This document shows, piece after piece, positions 8,532 to 17,038 of a stretch of 30,902 nucleotides of DNA. Position 1 is the stretch's first letter; every line of letters starts with the position of its first letter. The stretch is taken from NCBI GenBank assembly GCA_947070915.1, contig CAMTDY010000011.1:1-30902 (forward strand), in the 5' to 3' direction. The position numbers and the translations under genes were made by a program. Under the pieces are notes generated by a model. It was not told the origin of the DNA and did not search any database. It was given only the letters and a program-made list of their open reading frames with translations. Source of the stretch: an uncultured Roseburia sp. (GTDB lineage: Bacteria > Bacillota > Clostridia > Lachnospirales > Lachnospiraceae).

Positions 8532-9452
8532 ATGAGGGGAACTATGATACAGTCACCATTAAATTATACCGGGGGAAAGTATAGGCTTTTACCCCAGATA
8601 TTGCCACTGTTTCCAGGGCAGATAGGAACTTTTATAGATCTGTTTTGTGGAGGATGTAATGTGGGGATCAACGTGGCGGCAAAGGCGCATATTTACAATG
8701 ACAGCTGCACGCCGTTGATAAATCTGTACTCTGTCATGCAGAGGCTTGACAGCCGGGAATTTATAAACCGGCTCGAAGATGTCATCCGGATTTATGGCTT
8801 GTCCGATGTAAAGACAAAGGGATATAACTATTATGGCTGCAGCAGCAGTGACGGACTGAGCGCCTATAACCGGGAACCATATATGAAGCTGCGTCAGGAT
8901 GTTAATCAGGCAGAGGTTCAGGATGATGACTATTACATAAAATTATATACACTGATCATCTATGCCTTTAATAATCAGATCCGCTTTAACCAGAAGGGCG
9001 GTTTCAATCTGCCGCCGGGGAAGAGGGACTTCAATCAGAACATGTACGATAAATTATCTGCTTTTCTCAGTCTGCTGCATACACAGAAAGCGGTGTTTAC
9101 CAATCTGAATTTTAAAGATATGGATCTGGACCGCCTTACCCCTGGGGATTTTGTTTACGCAGATCCCCCCTATCTTATTACCTGTGCTGCTTATAATGAG
9201 AACGGAGGCTGGAGGGAAGAGGAGGAAAGGGATCTTCTGGATCTTCTGGATTCTTTATCCCAACGGGATATTCAATTTGCGCTATCAAATGTCATCGAAT
9301 CCAAAGGGAGAAGAAACGAAATATTGGAAACATGGATAAAAGACAGGGCAGATTACAGGCAGATCGATCTGGAGTATGCGTACCATAATGCAAACTATCA
9401 GAGGAAAAATAGAAAATCAGTGACACGGGAAATTTTAATTGTAAACTATTAG
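8532..9452 (+). CDS. D12-class DNA N6-adenine methyltransferase (M2)
   Basis: 306 residues, Dam-like. Motif X is SPLNYTGGKYRLL, motif I DLFCGGCNVG, motif IV DPPYLITCAAY beginning at residue 211, all in alpha-class order. It differs clearly from M1, so the pair is not a recent duplication. Likely role: methylation of the strand of an asymmetric site not served by M1, protecting host DNA from the endonuclease that follows. The start is uncertain: ATG 8532 has AGGAAG 5 nt upstream, while the in-frame ATG 8544 has GAGGGG 4 nt upstream and gives the family-typical N-terminus MIQSPLNYTGGK. Ten bases after its stop begins a GTG-started frame (9463) with a near-perfect ribosome binding site. Confidence 0.92.
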   Translation: MRGTMIQSPLNYTGGKYRLLPQILPLFPGQIGTFIDLFCGGCNVGINVAAKAHIYNDSCTPLINLYSVMQRLDSREFINRLEDVIRIYGLSDVKTKGYNYYGCSSSDGLSAYNREPYMKLRQDVNQAEVQDDDYYIKLYTLIIYAFNNQIRFNQKGGFNLPPGKRDFNQNMYDKLSAFLSLLHTQKAVFTNLNFKDMDLDRLTPGDFVYADPPYLITCAAYNENGGWREEEERDLLDLLDSLSQRDIQFALSNVIESKGRRNEILETWIKDRADYRQIDLEYAYHNANYQRKNRKSVTREILIVNY

Positions 9453-9462
9453 GAGGAATCTG

Positions 9463-9576
9463 GTGAAGATCAAAGAAGGACAGATTTTTAATCTGATGGA
9501 TACAAATGGCCGAAGGAATGATGTGATACATGCACTTCAGGGATACGGCTGTGTATGTCTACTGGGAATTTTATGA
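9463..9576 (+). other. Out-of-frame start region of the restriction endonuclease (probable frameshift)
   Basis: GTG 9463 follows AGGAGGAATCTG (9451-9462), the strongest ribosome binding site in this cassette. It opens a 37-codon frame beginning VKIKEGQIFNLMDTNGRRND, which stops at TGA 9574-9576. The endonuclease frame is shifted +1, can start only at ATG 9530 because TGA 9524 blocks it upstream, and has no ribosome binding site of similar quality. The two frames overlap for 47 nt. The simplest reading is a 1-nt indel around 9540-9575 that separates the true N-terminus from the body of the enzyme. A sequencing error or a short regulatory upstream ORF are alternatives. Confidence 0.55.
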
Positions 9577-10879
9577 CCGATTGTGGAATTATGTCCATGA
9601 AGAGGAAAACTCTCAAAAGCTGGATGACCTATGGATTTTTTATGAAGATAACAAAGCTATGTTGAATAAAGCTTTTGGAAGGGGGCAGAATCTTTTTTCA
9701 CTCAAAGAAGGAGACGGGCTGTTTTTTTCGGCGTCCGAAGAACAGTATCCGGAAACCCTTGCTTTACATACCAATGAATATCTGTACGTCCAGTTTTCAT
9801 TATCAAAGATTCTGGACCAGATCAGAGAATATTCGGATACAACCAAGAGAATATTTAAAGCTACTGGTATGATCAGCTTTCATAATGGTTTCGTTGAATT
9901 GGCGTATCGGGAACTATGTTCCTGCATTTTTGATGCTGGGTTTATCCAAAGCCGAATCGCAGGAAACTTATCGGGAGATACGGATTCCTGTTATAGTAAT
10001 TATCGTGAGTATGAAGAGGAGTTACACAGCTATTATTGTAAAGTGGTTTCTTTATCTGAAATCTTAAAATATACGGATAAGGAAATAAAACAGGTGGAAG
10101 ATCGTATCCGAAGGGAGTTTCCGGATACATCCTGGGAGAAAATACCTTCCATTCTCGCAGATAAACGAAAGAAAGAATTTGCACAATTTCTGGAGAAATC
10201 CTATCCGGCGGAGAAGGTCAAAGAGATCCTCCGGTTGTTCGCGGACAGATCCCATGACAGGCAGATTAAAGAGATGGTAAGCCAGGATGCTTCCGTACCT
10301 ACGATCTATGAGTATATTGTGGGAATCGCCTGGTACTATTTCTCTGGAAAACGGATTGATTTGCTTGGGAGCTACAACCTGACCTTGTCGGCGGATTTTG
10401 AACCTTTGGTTCATGCTGGCGGCGGACAGGGGGACATCGTGATTTATGAAAAAGATAAGGTTGTTATGCTTGAGGCGACGCTTATGAACGCAAATAGTCA
10501 GAAACGCGGGGAATGGGAACCTGTTCTGAGGCATTCTATTAATTTGAAGGTAGAGGAAGAGACGGCAAAAACAGGTAGGGAAGTCACATCATTTTTTATT
10601 GCAGATCGCTTTGACTATAATACGATTAATATCTGGAAGGCCATTGCGGCAGTTCCGCTGCAGTCCACGGTGGAGAGGGATAAATTTACAGATAACGTTG
10701 TCATTATGCCGGTCTGCAGTGAAGAATTGTGCTCCTTAATGGATCAGCCCAGGGAATATGATGCCATGATTGCCAGGGTTCACGAGTTATTTGAAGGGGA
10801 TAAGGTAAGATTTGATATCGACTGGAGAGATAAGTTTATGAAAAAGGTAATAGATGACAGGCCAGGGGGATTGTGTTAA
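9530..10879 (+). CDS. AlwI-family-like type IIS restriction endonuclease, probably N-terminally frameshifted
   Basis: 449 residues as read. The C-terminal part has the segment GDIVIYEKDKVVMLEATLM followed by GEWEPVLRH, which resembles the nuclease core of AlwI-type enzymes (acidic residue, then E-x-T near residue 315, then a conserved RH). The middle is helical and charged. AlwI-type enzymes cut outside an asymmetric site (AlwI itself: GGATC), which fits the two upstream adenine methyltransferases. The protein is shorter than the ~550-600 residues I recall for AlwI relatives, and the natural start seems to be GTG 9463 in another frame, so restriction activity may be reduced or lost. The family call rests on the core motif and the context, not on an alignment. 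Confidence 0.72.
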   Translation: MHFRDTAVYVYWEFYDRLWNYVHEEENSQKLDDLWIFYEDNKAMLNKAFGRGQNLFSLKEGDGLFFSASEEQYPETLALHTNEYLYVQFSLSKILDQIREYSDTTKRIFKATGMISFHNGFVELAYRELCSCIFDAGFIQSRIAGNLSGDTDSCYSNYREYEEELHSYYCKVVSLSEILKYTDKEIKQVEDRIRREFPDTSWEKIPSILADKRKKEFAQFLEKSYPAEKVKEILRLFADRSHDRQIKEMVSQDASVPTIYEYIVGIAWYYFSGKRIDLLGSYNLTLSADFEPLVHAGGGQGDIVIYEKDKVVMLEATLMNANSQKRGEWEPVLRHSINLKVEEETAKTGREVTSFFIADRFDYNTINIWKAIAAVPLQSTVERDKFTDNVVIMPVCSEELCSLMDQPREYDAMIARVHELFEGDKVRFDIDWRDKFMKKVIDDRPGGLC

Positions 10880-10984
10880 AATAAATTTATATTATGTTAT
10901 CCCTGGTGGAATTGCGGTTTGGAGACAGAATTCAGATCCGTGTCGTCGAGAGAAACCGGGAAAAGGAATGGAGGTCTTATTATT

Positions 10985-11848
10985 ATGTCAAAAAAGAGTA
11001 AAAAGTATGTATACGAGTGGGAAGATTATGAAGACGGAAAAAAGAATGCACAGACTATGGCAGAAGAGATCCTGGCAGATCCGCAGCTGACGGAACTGGA
11101 AGAGATCATCATAGGGTGCTGGGGAGAATCCTGGGATAATGGCGCCCAGCCCATCATTGACAGCATCGTGGCAAATAAGGAAAAATTTACGGGGATCAGG
11201 AGTCTGTTTGTGGGGGATATGGATTTTGAGGAATGTGAGGTGTCCTGGATCGAGCAGGCAGACTATTCCGCACTCTGGGAGGCGCTTCCAGGACTGGAAG
11301 CCTTGACGGTCAAGGGTGGGACAAATCTGAGCCTTGGAAAGATCCATCATCCGAAATTAAAGCGTCTGGAGATCATCTGCGGCGGTCTTCCCAAGGAAGT
11401 GCTGGCCAGCATCGCAGAGGCAGAACTGCCGGAACTGGAAGAACTGGCACTGTATCTTGGTGTGGAGGACTATGGTTTTGACGGCGGAGTGGAAGATGTA
11501 AAAAACCTGTTGGAAAAGTCAGATTTTCCGAAACTTCGTTCTCTTGGTATCATGGACAGTGAAATTCAGGACGAGGTGGCAGAACTTGTCTGTGACAGCA
11601 AATACATGAAACAGATCGACACCCTGGATCTTTCTAAGGGTACATTGACGGATCAGGGCGGTGAGGTTCTGTTAAAGAAACTGCCTGGCTATGATAATAT
11701 CAAAGAGGTGAATCTGGAATATCATTATATGTCGGATGCTATGATGGAAAAGCTGGAAGGACTGTCTGCTGAGGTGGATGTAAGTGACCCACAGGAGGAC
11801 GATGAGTACGACGGAGAGATCTACCGCTATCCGATGCTCACCGAATAA
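10985..11848 (+). CDS. STM4015 family leucine-rich-repeat-like protein
   Basis: 287 residues, soluble, acidic. The sequence reads as repeating strand-helix units rich in leucine: LRSLFVGD-type segment, GLEALTVKGG, LKRLEIICGGLP, LEELALYLGVEDYG, LRSLGIMDSEIQDE, IDTLDLSKGTLTDQG. This order, with the conserved FVGDMDFEECEVSWI segment, matches the STM4015 family named after its Salmonella member. The family has no known activity; an LRR-like surface suggests binding of a protein or peptide. ATG 10985 is chosen because GGAGGT lies 9 nt upstream (10970-10975); the longer frame from 10919 lacks a site. It is the first gene of a five-gene cassette with four other STM401x families. It follows the endonuclease by 105 nt; only a weak promoter candidate is visible near 10871-10899. 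Confidence 0.85.
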   Translation: MSKKSKKYVYEWEDYEDGKKNAQTMAEEILADPQLTELEEIIIGCWGESWDNGAQPIIDSIVANKEKFTGIRSLFVGDMDFEECEVSWIEQADYSALWEALPGLEALTVKGGTNLSLGKIHHPKLKRLEIICGGLPKEVLASIAEAELPELEELALYLGVEDYGFDGGVEDVKNLLEKSDFPKLRSLGIMDSEIQDEVAELVCDSKYMKQIDTLDLSKGTLTDQGGEVLLKKLPGYDNIKEVNLEYHYMSDAMMEKLEGLSAEVDVSDPQEDDEYDGEIYRYPMLTE

Positions 11849-11853
11849 TTCTG

Positions 11854-12864
11854 GTGAAATCTATGGGAATCGTATTGGTCGGAGAACCAGGCACAAGACG
11901 GACAGAATATTTTCTCCGGGCCGCCGGGGAATTACATAATCCGGTCCAGTTTGTGGACTGGCAGACAGCAGGGGGGATGGAGTTTCACGGGGATGTGGTG
12001 AAGCTGGATCCTCCCTCTTATAAGAGCAGTGATCTTTTTCAAATGAAGGATCATCTGGCCTCTTTTTATCAGCAGATGAAAGGGTTCGGGAAAGCAGGAG
12101 GCATTTTTTTGAACCCTCCCTGTGAGATCCTTCGTCTGCTGGATAAAAGGCAGTGTAAGGAAATACTGATGGAAAACCAGGTTTCAGTCACGGAGATGCT
12201 GGAGGAGAAAATTGAAAACACAGAACAGCTTATGGAGACCATGGGGCGTCATAGAATTTATTCTGTGTTTATTAAGCCTGTTAATAGTTCTGGTGCTGCG
12301 GGAGTTACCGCATTCCGTCTGGCGCCGGGGGGAGGCAGGATGACGGCGTATACTTCCTGTATCCTTCAAAAAGAAGAGCTGGTGAATACAAAGAAGCTCC
12401 GGCGCATGGAGAATGCCCAGGAGATTTTCCAGCTTCTGGATGCAGTGCTGTCTCTGGGAGCGGTGGTGGAGCGCTGGCACCCCAAAGCTTCCTTCGGAGG
12501 GAAAAGCTATGACCTCCGGGTGGTGTGGCAGTTCGGTAGATGTGAATTTGTGGTGGCAAGGTGTTCTTCCGGTCCGGTGACGAACCTTCATCTGAATAAT
12601 TCCCCTCTGGCATTTTCGGATCTGGGGCTTTCGGAAAAGGTGACCTGTGAGATCAATGTCTTGTGCGAAAAGGCGATGTCCTGTTTTCCAGAACTGAGGA
12701 TGGCGGGGATCGATGTGCTTCTGGAACGGGGATCCCTGAGACCAAAGATCATCGAGATGAACGGCCAGGGGGACCTGATGTATCAGGATATTTTTCATGA
12801 GAACCGGATCTACCGGCGGCAGGTGGAATGGATGGCACAGAGGGCAGCTGACAGGGACGGGTGA
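11854..12864 (+). CDS. STM4014 family ATP-grasp-like protein
   Basis: 336 residues from GTG 11854; ATG 11863 three codons later is an equally good start, and neither has a strong ribosome binding site. The gap to the STM4015-like gene is 5 nt. ATP-grasp signs: SVFIKPVNSSGAAGV (ATP-binding lysine and glycine-rich loop), YDLRVVWQFGRCEFVVARC (core strands), and GIDVLLE then IIEMNGQGD, which supply the D/E/N metal ligands. ATP-grasp enzymes join a carboxylate, activated as acyl-phosphate, to an amine or thiol; in natural product pathways they often act on peptides. The substrate here is unknown. The order within the cassette identifies it as STM4014. Confidence 0.85.
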   Translation: MKSMGIVLVGEPGTRRTEYFLRAAGELHNPVQFVDWQTAGGMEFHGDVVKLDPPSYKSSDLFQMKDHLASFYQQMKGFGKAGGIFLNPPCEILRLLDKRQCKEILMENQVSVTEMLEEKIENTEQLMETMGRHRIYSVFIKPVNSSGAAGVTAFRLAPGGGRMTAYTSCILQKEELVNTKKLRRMENAQEIFQLLDAVLSLGAVVERWHPKASFGGKSYDLRVVWQFGRCEFVVARCSSGPVTNLHLNNSPLAFSDLGLSEKVTCEINVLCEKAMSCFPELRMAGIDVLLERGSLRPKIIEMNGQGDLMYQDIFHENRIYRRQVEWMAQRAADRDG

Positions 12865-13667
12865 GAAGAATTATGGATATGAATAAGATCGTGGGAGCAT
12901 ACAATATTTTATTTGTCTGTATTGACTCCCTTCGCTATGATGTGGCAGAGGAAGAACAGAACCGGGGAGGGACGCCGGTTTTGAACCGGTATGGCAGATG
13001 GCGCCGATGCGAGGCACCGGGCAATTTTACTTATCCCTCCCATCAGGCCATGTTTGCTGGATTTCTTCCGATCGACACCGGCATTAAAAATATGAAACAG
13101 AGGGAAAAACTGTTTTTTTCCGAGGATATCGGGATGGGGAGAAAAGCGCCAGAGGGGGCGTTTTGTTTTCGTGGTGCCACCTTTGTTGAGGGACTGGAAA
13201 AGGAAGGGTATGAGACCTTCTGCATAGGGGGCTTGAGTTTTTTTGACCAGAGAACGGATATTGGAAAGGTGATGCCCTCCTATTTCATGCACAGCTTCTG
13301 GAATCCTTCCTTTGGACCGAAGGTCAGGGAATCTACAAAACACCAGATCGATCTCGCGGTAAAAAAGATCAGTGGGGTGCCTGAGGAACAGTTAATGATG
13401 ATGTATATTAATATTTCAGCCATCCATTATCCCAATAATTTTTATGTCGAGGGCGCAAAAAAAGACAGCGTGGAAAGCCATGGAGCGGCGCTGCGCTATG
13501 TGGATGCACAGCTGGAACGACTTTTTCATGCCTTCCATGAGAAAGGAGATACTTTTGTTATCTGCTGTTCGGATCACGGAACCTGCTATGGTGAGGACGG
13601 ATATCTGTATCATGGTTTTAACCATCCCATCGTCAACACCGTTCCTTATAAACATTTTATATTGTGA
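12861..13667 (+). CDS. STM4013/SEN3800 family hydrolase (alkaline phosphatase superfamily)
   Basis: 268 residues from GTG 12861, which overlaps the previous stop (GTGA); ATG 12873 is an alternative start. An N-terminal metal-binding aspartate lies in LFVCIDSLRYDV, a nucleophile region in NFTYPSHQAMFAGFLP, and C-terminal metal ligands in CCSDHG and YHGFNHP, the pattern of sulfatase/phosphodiesterase-type hydrolases. There is no signal peptide, so it is cytoplasmic, unusual for sulfatase-like enzymes. The nucleophile segment lacks the C/S-x-P-x-R motif of type I sulfatases, so sulfatase activity is not supported; phosphate or phosphonate ester hydrolysis is as likely. Third gene of the STM401x cassette. 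Confidence 0.85.
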   Translation: MRRIMDMNKIVGAYNILFVCIDSLRYDVAEEEQNRGGTPVLNRYGRWRRCEAPGNFTYPSHQAMFAGFLPIDTGIKNMKQREKLFFSEDIGMGRKAPEGAFCFRGATFVEGLEKEGYETFCIGGLSFFDQRTDIGKVMPSYFMHSFWNPSFGPKVRESTKHQIDLAVKKISGVPEEQLMMMYINISAIHYPNNFYVEGAKKDSVESHGAALRYVDAQLERLFHAFHEKGDTFVICCSDHGTCYGEDGYLYHGFNHPIVNTVPYKHFIL

Positions 13668-13717
13668 TTTCAGGGTCAACATTTTTGAACCCAACGCCAT
13701 TTTATAGGAGAAAATAC

Positions 13718-15010
13718 ATGGAAAATCCATATGTTCAATACATGTACAGTTATCCCCACAAGACAGCCTATGGACCATTGTCAGGGATCTGTCTGGAGGA
13801 TTACATACAAAGGCTGGCGGGAGGACAGAACAGCCTTTATTTTCATATTCCATTCTGTCAGAGTAAATGTGGCTACTGCAACTTGTTCTCCGTGACAGGG
13901 CAGTCTGAAGATTTTATGTCTGCCTATGTAGATGCCATGGAGAGGCAGGCGGAGCAGCTGAGGACTATTCTTCCAGAGGGGGCGGATTTTTCGGATCTGA
14001 CACTGGGCGGCGGGACGCCGCTGCTGCTATCAGAAAAACAGCTTGAAAGGGTTTTTTCCATAGCCAGGGGGCAGATGGGTTTTAAGGGAAAGACGGTTAT
14101 CGTGGAGACATCCCCGGCACAAACCACGGAGGAAAAGGCGGTACTTTTGAAGGAAAATGGTGTCACCCGGGTGAGTATGGGAGTGCAGAGTTTTCATGAT
14201 GAGGAATTGCGGGCGTTGAACCGCAGGCATAAGGTGGAACAGGTGCACCGGGCGGCCCATATCCTGAAAAAGAGTAATTTTCCCTGTATGAATCTGGATC
14301 TCATCTATGGGATTCCGGGACAGACGGTGAAAAGCCTGCTGGACTCCGCAGATCAGGCGGCGGCATACGAGCCGGAGGAAATGTTTGTCTATCCGCTGTA
14401 TATAAAAAAAGGCACATTTCTGGCGCAGAAGATGACGATCCATCCTGAGATCCTTTATGAGATGTATCAGGAGCTGAGGGATTTTCTGAGAGAGAGAGGC
14501 TATAAGCAGCTTTCCATGCGCCGGTTTGTGAAAGATCCCGATCCGCTGGATCAGAGAAGCTGCGGATTTGAGAACACCATATCCATCGGCTGTGGTGGAC
14601 GCAGTTATATCGAGGATCTGCATTTTTCAACTCCTTTTGCCGTGGGGCAGAGGGGCTGCATGGACATTTTACAGCAGTATATAAAAAAGAAAGATTTTCT
14701 GGAAGTCACCCATGGTTACCTTCTCCCAGAAGAGGAGATGCGCAGACGCTATGTCATAAAAAATATTTTATTCTGCCAGGGCATTGACAGAGAAGAGTAC
14801 CGGAGCCGGTTTGACAGTGAGCCGGAAGGGGATTATCCACTGCTGACAGAGTGGATCCAGAGAGGTATGGCGGCGGCAGATTCTGAGAAGATCTGTCTGA
14901 CGGAGAGAGGGATCTCGCTGTCTGATCTTCTCGGATCGGCACTGATGTCAGAGGAGGTCAGGGAGAGAATGAAAAAATGGCATTACGACGAAAGATGGGG
15001 GAAAGCGTGA
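13718..15010 (+). CDS. STM4012 family radical SAM protein (HemN/HemW-like)
   Basis: 430 residues. The radical SAM cluster motif CQSKCGYC (Cys47, Cys51, Cys54) is preceded by LYFHIPF, the HemN/HemW-type context. Further HemW-like signs are LTLGGGTPLLL, RVSMGVQSFHDEELRALNR and NLDLIYGIPGQT. It cleaves S-adenosylmethionine to start radical chemistry, but it is the STM4012 branch and not a confirmed coproporphyrinogen oxidase or heme chaperone. ATG 13718 follows AGGAG by 7 nt; the frame is open back to GTG 13664, overlapping the previous gene, but that start has no ribosome binding site. A 50-nt gap separates it from the hydrolase gene. Followed after one base by a second radical SAM gene. Confidence 0.9.
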   Translation: MENPYVQYMYSYPHKTAYGPLSGICLEDYIQRLAGGQNSLYFHIPFCQSKCGYCNLFSVTGQSEDFMSAYVDAMERQAEQLRTILPEGADFSDLTLGGGTPLLLSEKQLERVFSIARGQMGFKGKTVIVETSPAQTTEEKAVLLKENGVTRVSMGVQSFHDEELRALNRRHKVEQVHRAAHILKKSNFPCMNLDLIYGIPGQTVKSLLDSADQAAAYEPEEMFVYPLYIKKGTFLAQKMTIHPEILYEMYQELRDFLRERGYKQLSMRRFVKDPDPLDQRSCGFENTISIGCGGRSYIEDLHFSTPFAVGQRGCMDILQQYIKKKDFLEVTHGYLLPEEEMRRRYVIKNILFCQGIDREEYRSRFDSEPEGDYPLLTEWIQRGMAAADSEKICLTERGISLSDLLGSALMSEEVRERMKKWHYDERWGKA

Positions 15011-15011
15011 A

Positions 15012-15908
15012 ATGGTCCGTCAGATCTATTACCGGGGAAGCCTGAGATTTTGCAACTATTCCTGTGGCTATTGTCCATTTTCCAAAGAGAAAAAGAGCCA
15101 GCGGCAGCTGGAGGAGGATGAGAGGGCGCTGTTCCGGTTTGTGGAGCGGATAGGACAAAAGAAGTTTGCGGGCGCCATTCAGATCGTTCCTTACGGGGAG
15201 GCGCTGATCCACCAATATTACTGGAGGGCGCTGGCGAAACTCAGCCGGCTGCCGCAGATCGAGGCAGTGGGCGCCCAGAGTAATTTCAGTTTTTCCGTGG
15301 AGCAAATGCTGGGAGAATTTGAAAAAGCCGGGGGAGAGAAGGAGAAGCTCCGGCTTTGGGGAACCTTCCATCCGGATATGGTATCGGAGCAGGATTTTTT
15401 GGGGGTATGTCATGAGTTAAAAGAAGCTGGAATCCTGTTCTGTGCCGGCGCTGTTGGGGTACCAGAGAACGTATCCCTGCTGCTGAGGATCAGAGAAAAA
15501 CTAGATCCGACAGTGTATTTCTGGATCAATAAGATGGAGGGGCTGGGCAGGAAATACAGCCGGGAGGAGATCCAGGCGTTCTCTGGGCTGGATCCCTATT
15601 TTCCACTGGAACTGCGCCATTACAGGGCGGATTCTACTCATTGCGGGAGCGCTCTGTTTTGTGATTCAAAGGGGGATGTATATGCCTGCAACCGCTGCCG
15701 CCACAGATCAGGTAATCTATATACAGAGGATCCGGGGGAGGCTTTAAGCCATATCTCAGGAGATGACCGCATATGTGACAGAAGGGAATGCGACTGCTAC
15801 ATCTCATACTGCAACCGGGACGATCTGAAAGAAATGGCTGCCTTCGGCCCGTATCCGGCATTCCGGATCCCTGATATAGCGGCAGATCAATTATTCAGTA
15901 CCGTGTGA
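15012..15908 (+). CDS. STM4011 family radical SAM protein with C-terminal cysteine-rich domain
   Basis: 298 residues. The cluster motif CNYSCGYC gives Cys14, Cys18, Cys21 close to the N-terminus. A cysteine-rich C-terminal region (CGSALFCDSKGDVYACNRC, then CDRRECDCYISYC) resembles SPASM/twitch-type auxiliary iron-sulfur domains, which are common in enzymes that modify peptides. The role is unknown; two radical SAM enzymes, an ATP-grasp-like protein, a hydrolase and an LRR-like protein together look like a small-molecule or peptide-modifying pathway. The start is one base after the previous stop, with GGGGGA about 8 nt upstream inside that gene. The 3' end overlaps the convergent deacetylase gene by 22 nt. 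Confidence 0.88.
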   Translation: MVRQIYYRGSLRFCNYSCGYCPFSKEKKSQRQLEEDERALFRFVERIGQKKFAGAIQIVPYGEALIHQYYWRALAKLSRLPQIEAVGAQSNFSFSVEQMLGEFEKAGGEKEKLRLWGTFHPDMVSEQDFLGVCHELKEAGILFCAGAVGVPENVSLLLRIREKLDPTVYFWINKMEGLGRKYSREEIQAFSGLDPYFPLELRHYRADSTHCGSALFCDSKGDVYACNRCRHRSGNLYTEDPGEALSHISGDDRICDRRECDCYISYCNRDDLKEMAAFGPYPAFRIPDIAADQLFSTV

Positions 15909-17038
15909 TGGATCTCCGGCGTACTGGCTGTGATGGGAAGAAAAGTATAACCCTGCTTTTTTCCATATTTTATGATCTTTTCAAGGGCATTTATGGTTTT
16001 ATCGTTTCCGCCAAAATCATGCATCAGTACAACATTGCTTTTGCCTTTTTTTAACCCTTTCGTGACATTTTTGTAGACGGCAGCGGAGGTATGGACATCT
16101 CCCGCATCACCGGAGGACACGTTCCAATCAAAATAGTGGTAGCCCCAGTTATGGAGTCTGGCGGTCAGTTTTGTCATGATCCCGCGGTTGTAGCGGCTTA
16201 CCTGATTGGAACTGCCGCCGGGGAACCGGGTGACAGTGCACCAGAAGCCAAATTTCTGGAAAAACAGATCCCGGAGTTTATCCAGGTTGTCTTTGTAAAT
16301 TTTTTCAGAACGGTAAATCACATCATATTTATGCTGGTAACCGTGGAGAGCAAGAGAATGTCCCTCTTTCAAAACTCTCCGGGTAAGGTCAAAGTCAGCA
16401 GACGCCGGTTTTAATTCAAAAAAGGTCGCCTGTACTTTTTGTTTTTTCAGGATATTCAGGATTTTTGGAGTGGAATAGCGGTTGGGACCATCATCAAAAG
16501 TAAGATAGATAATGCTCTTTTTTGCGGGAGTTACCTGGAGACAACAGCGGTAAGTGCGGTCCTCAGAGCTGCCAAGGATCCATGTGGAACCTGCTTTTTT
16601 TGCGCGGACTATACCCTTCTTGCTGACTTGTGCCACAGAAGGACGGGTGGAATTCCATTTGACCCTGCTGTCTGGCTTCCGGCTGAACTGCAGATCCAGA
16701 TGCTCCCCTGCCATCATGGAAAATTCAGGATACACCATGCCCTGTTTTTTTACAACGATCCGATAGTTCCTGCTTTCTTCGTTTGTTTTGGCAACGATCT
16801 TGATGGTTCCTGCTTTTACCGCATGTATGATCCCATCTTTGGATACGGTGGCGATGGAGGGATCCATGCTTTTGTAGGAGACGACATTCTTTTTGGAGAT
16901 CTGCTTTGTCTCACTGAGAAGAAGGGGGATCCGTTTGCTTTTTGCCTGGGAGACTGTCTCCGGCAGTGTCAGGTTCAAAATGCATAATAACAGAATGGCG
17001 GTAAAACAAGTTACGGGATAGCGGCATGACGATTTCAT
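15887..17038 (-). CDS. Secreted polysaccharide deacetylase with Big2-like Ig domains
   Basis: 383 residues. An N-terminal signal peptide (hydrophobic TAILLLCILNLTLP) is followed by two Big2-like Ig repeats (residues ~35-95, VSYKSMDPSIATVSKDG; ~100-170, VKWNSTRPSVAQVSKKG) and a NodB-type carbohydrate esterase 4 domain from ~175. Catalytic motifs: TFDDGP (acid pair near residues 181-182), HGYQH metal site, RFPGGSSN, DWNVSSGD and LMHD. Likely action: removal of N-acetyl groups from cell-wall or other polysaccharide outside the cell, which commonly aids lysozyme resistance when peptidoglycan is the target. Its ATG overlaps the stop of the upstream BspA-like gene (ATGA), so the two are coupled and co-transcribed. 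Confidence 0.92.
   Translation of the reverse strand: MKSSCRYPVTCFTAILLLCILNLTLPETVSQAKSKRIPLLLSETKQISKKNVVSYKSMDPSIATVSKDGIIHAVKAGTIKIVAKTNEESRNYRIVVKKQGMVYPEFSMMAGEHLDLQFSRKPDSRVKWNSTRPSVAQVSKKGIVRAKKAGSTWILGSSEDRTYRCCLQVTPAKKSIIYLTFDDGPNRYSTPKILNILKKQKVQATFFELKPASADFDLTRRVLKEGHSLALHGYQHKYDVIYRSEKIYKDNLDKLRDLFFQKFGFWCTVTRFPGGSSNQVSRYNRGIMTKLTARLHNWGYHYFDWNVSSGDAGDVHTSAAVYKNVTKGLKKGKSNVVLMHDFGGNDKTINALEKIIKYGKKQGYTFLPITASTPEIHHTVLNN

Noticed and set aside
10894..11001. 35-codon ORF (MLSLVELRFGDRIQIRVVER...) ahead of the STM4015-like gene, considered as a precursor peptide
   Set aside because: It has no ribosome binding site, overlaps the next gene out of frame, and lacks a leader/core layout or cysteine/glycine-rich core. 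Kept only as something to check if a precursor is sought.
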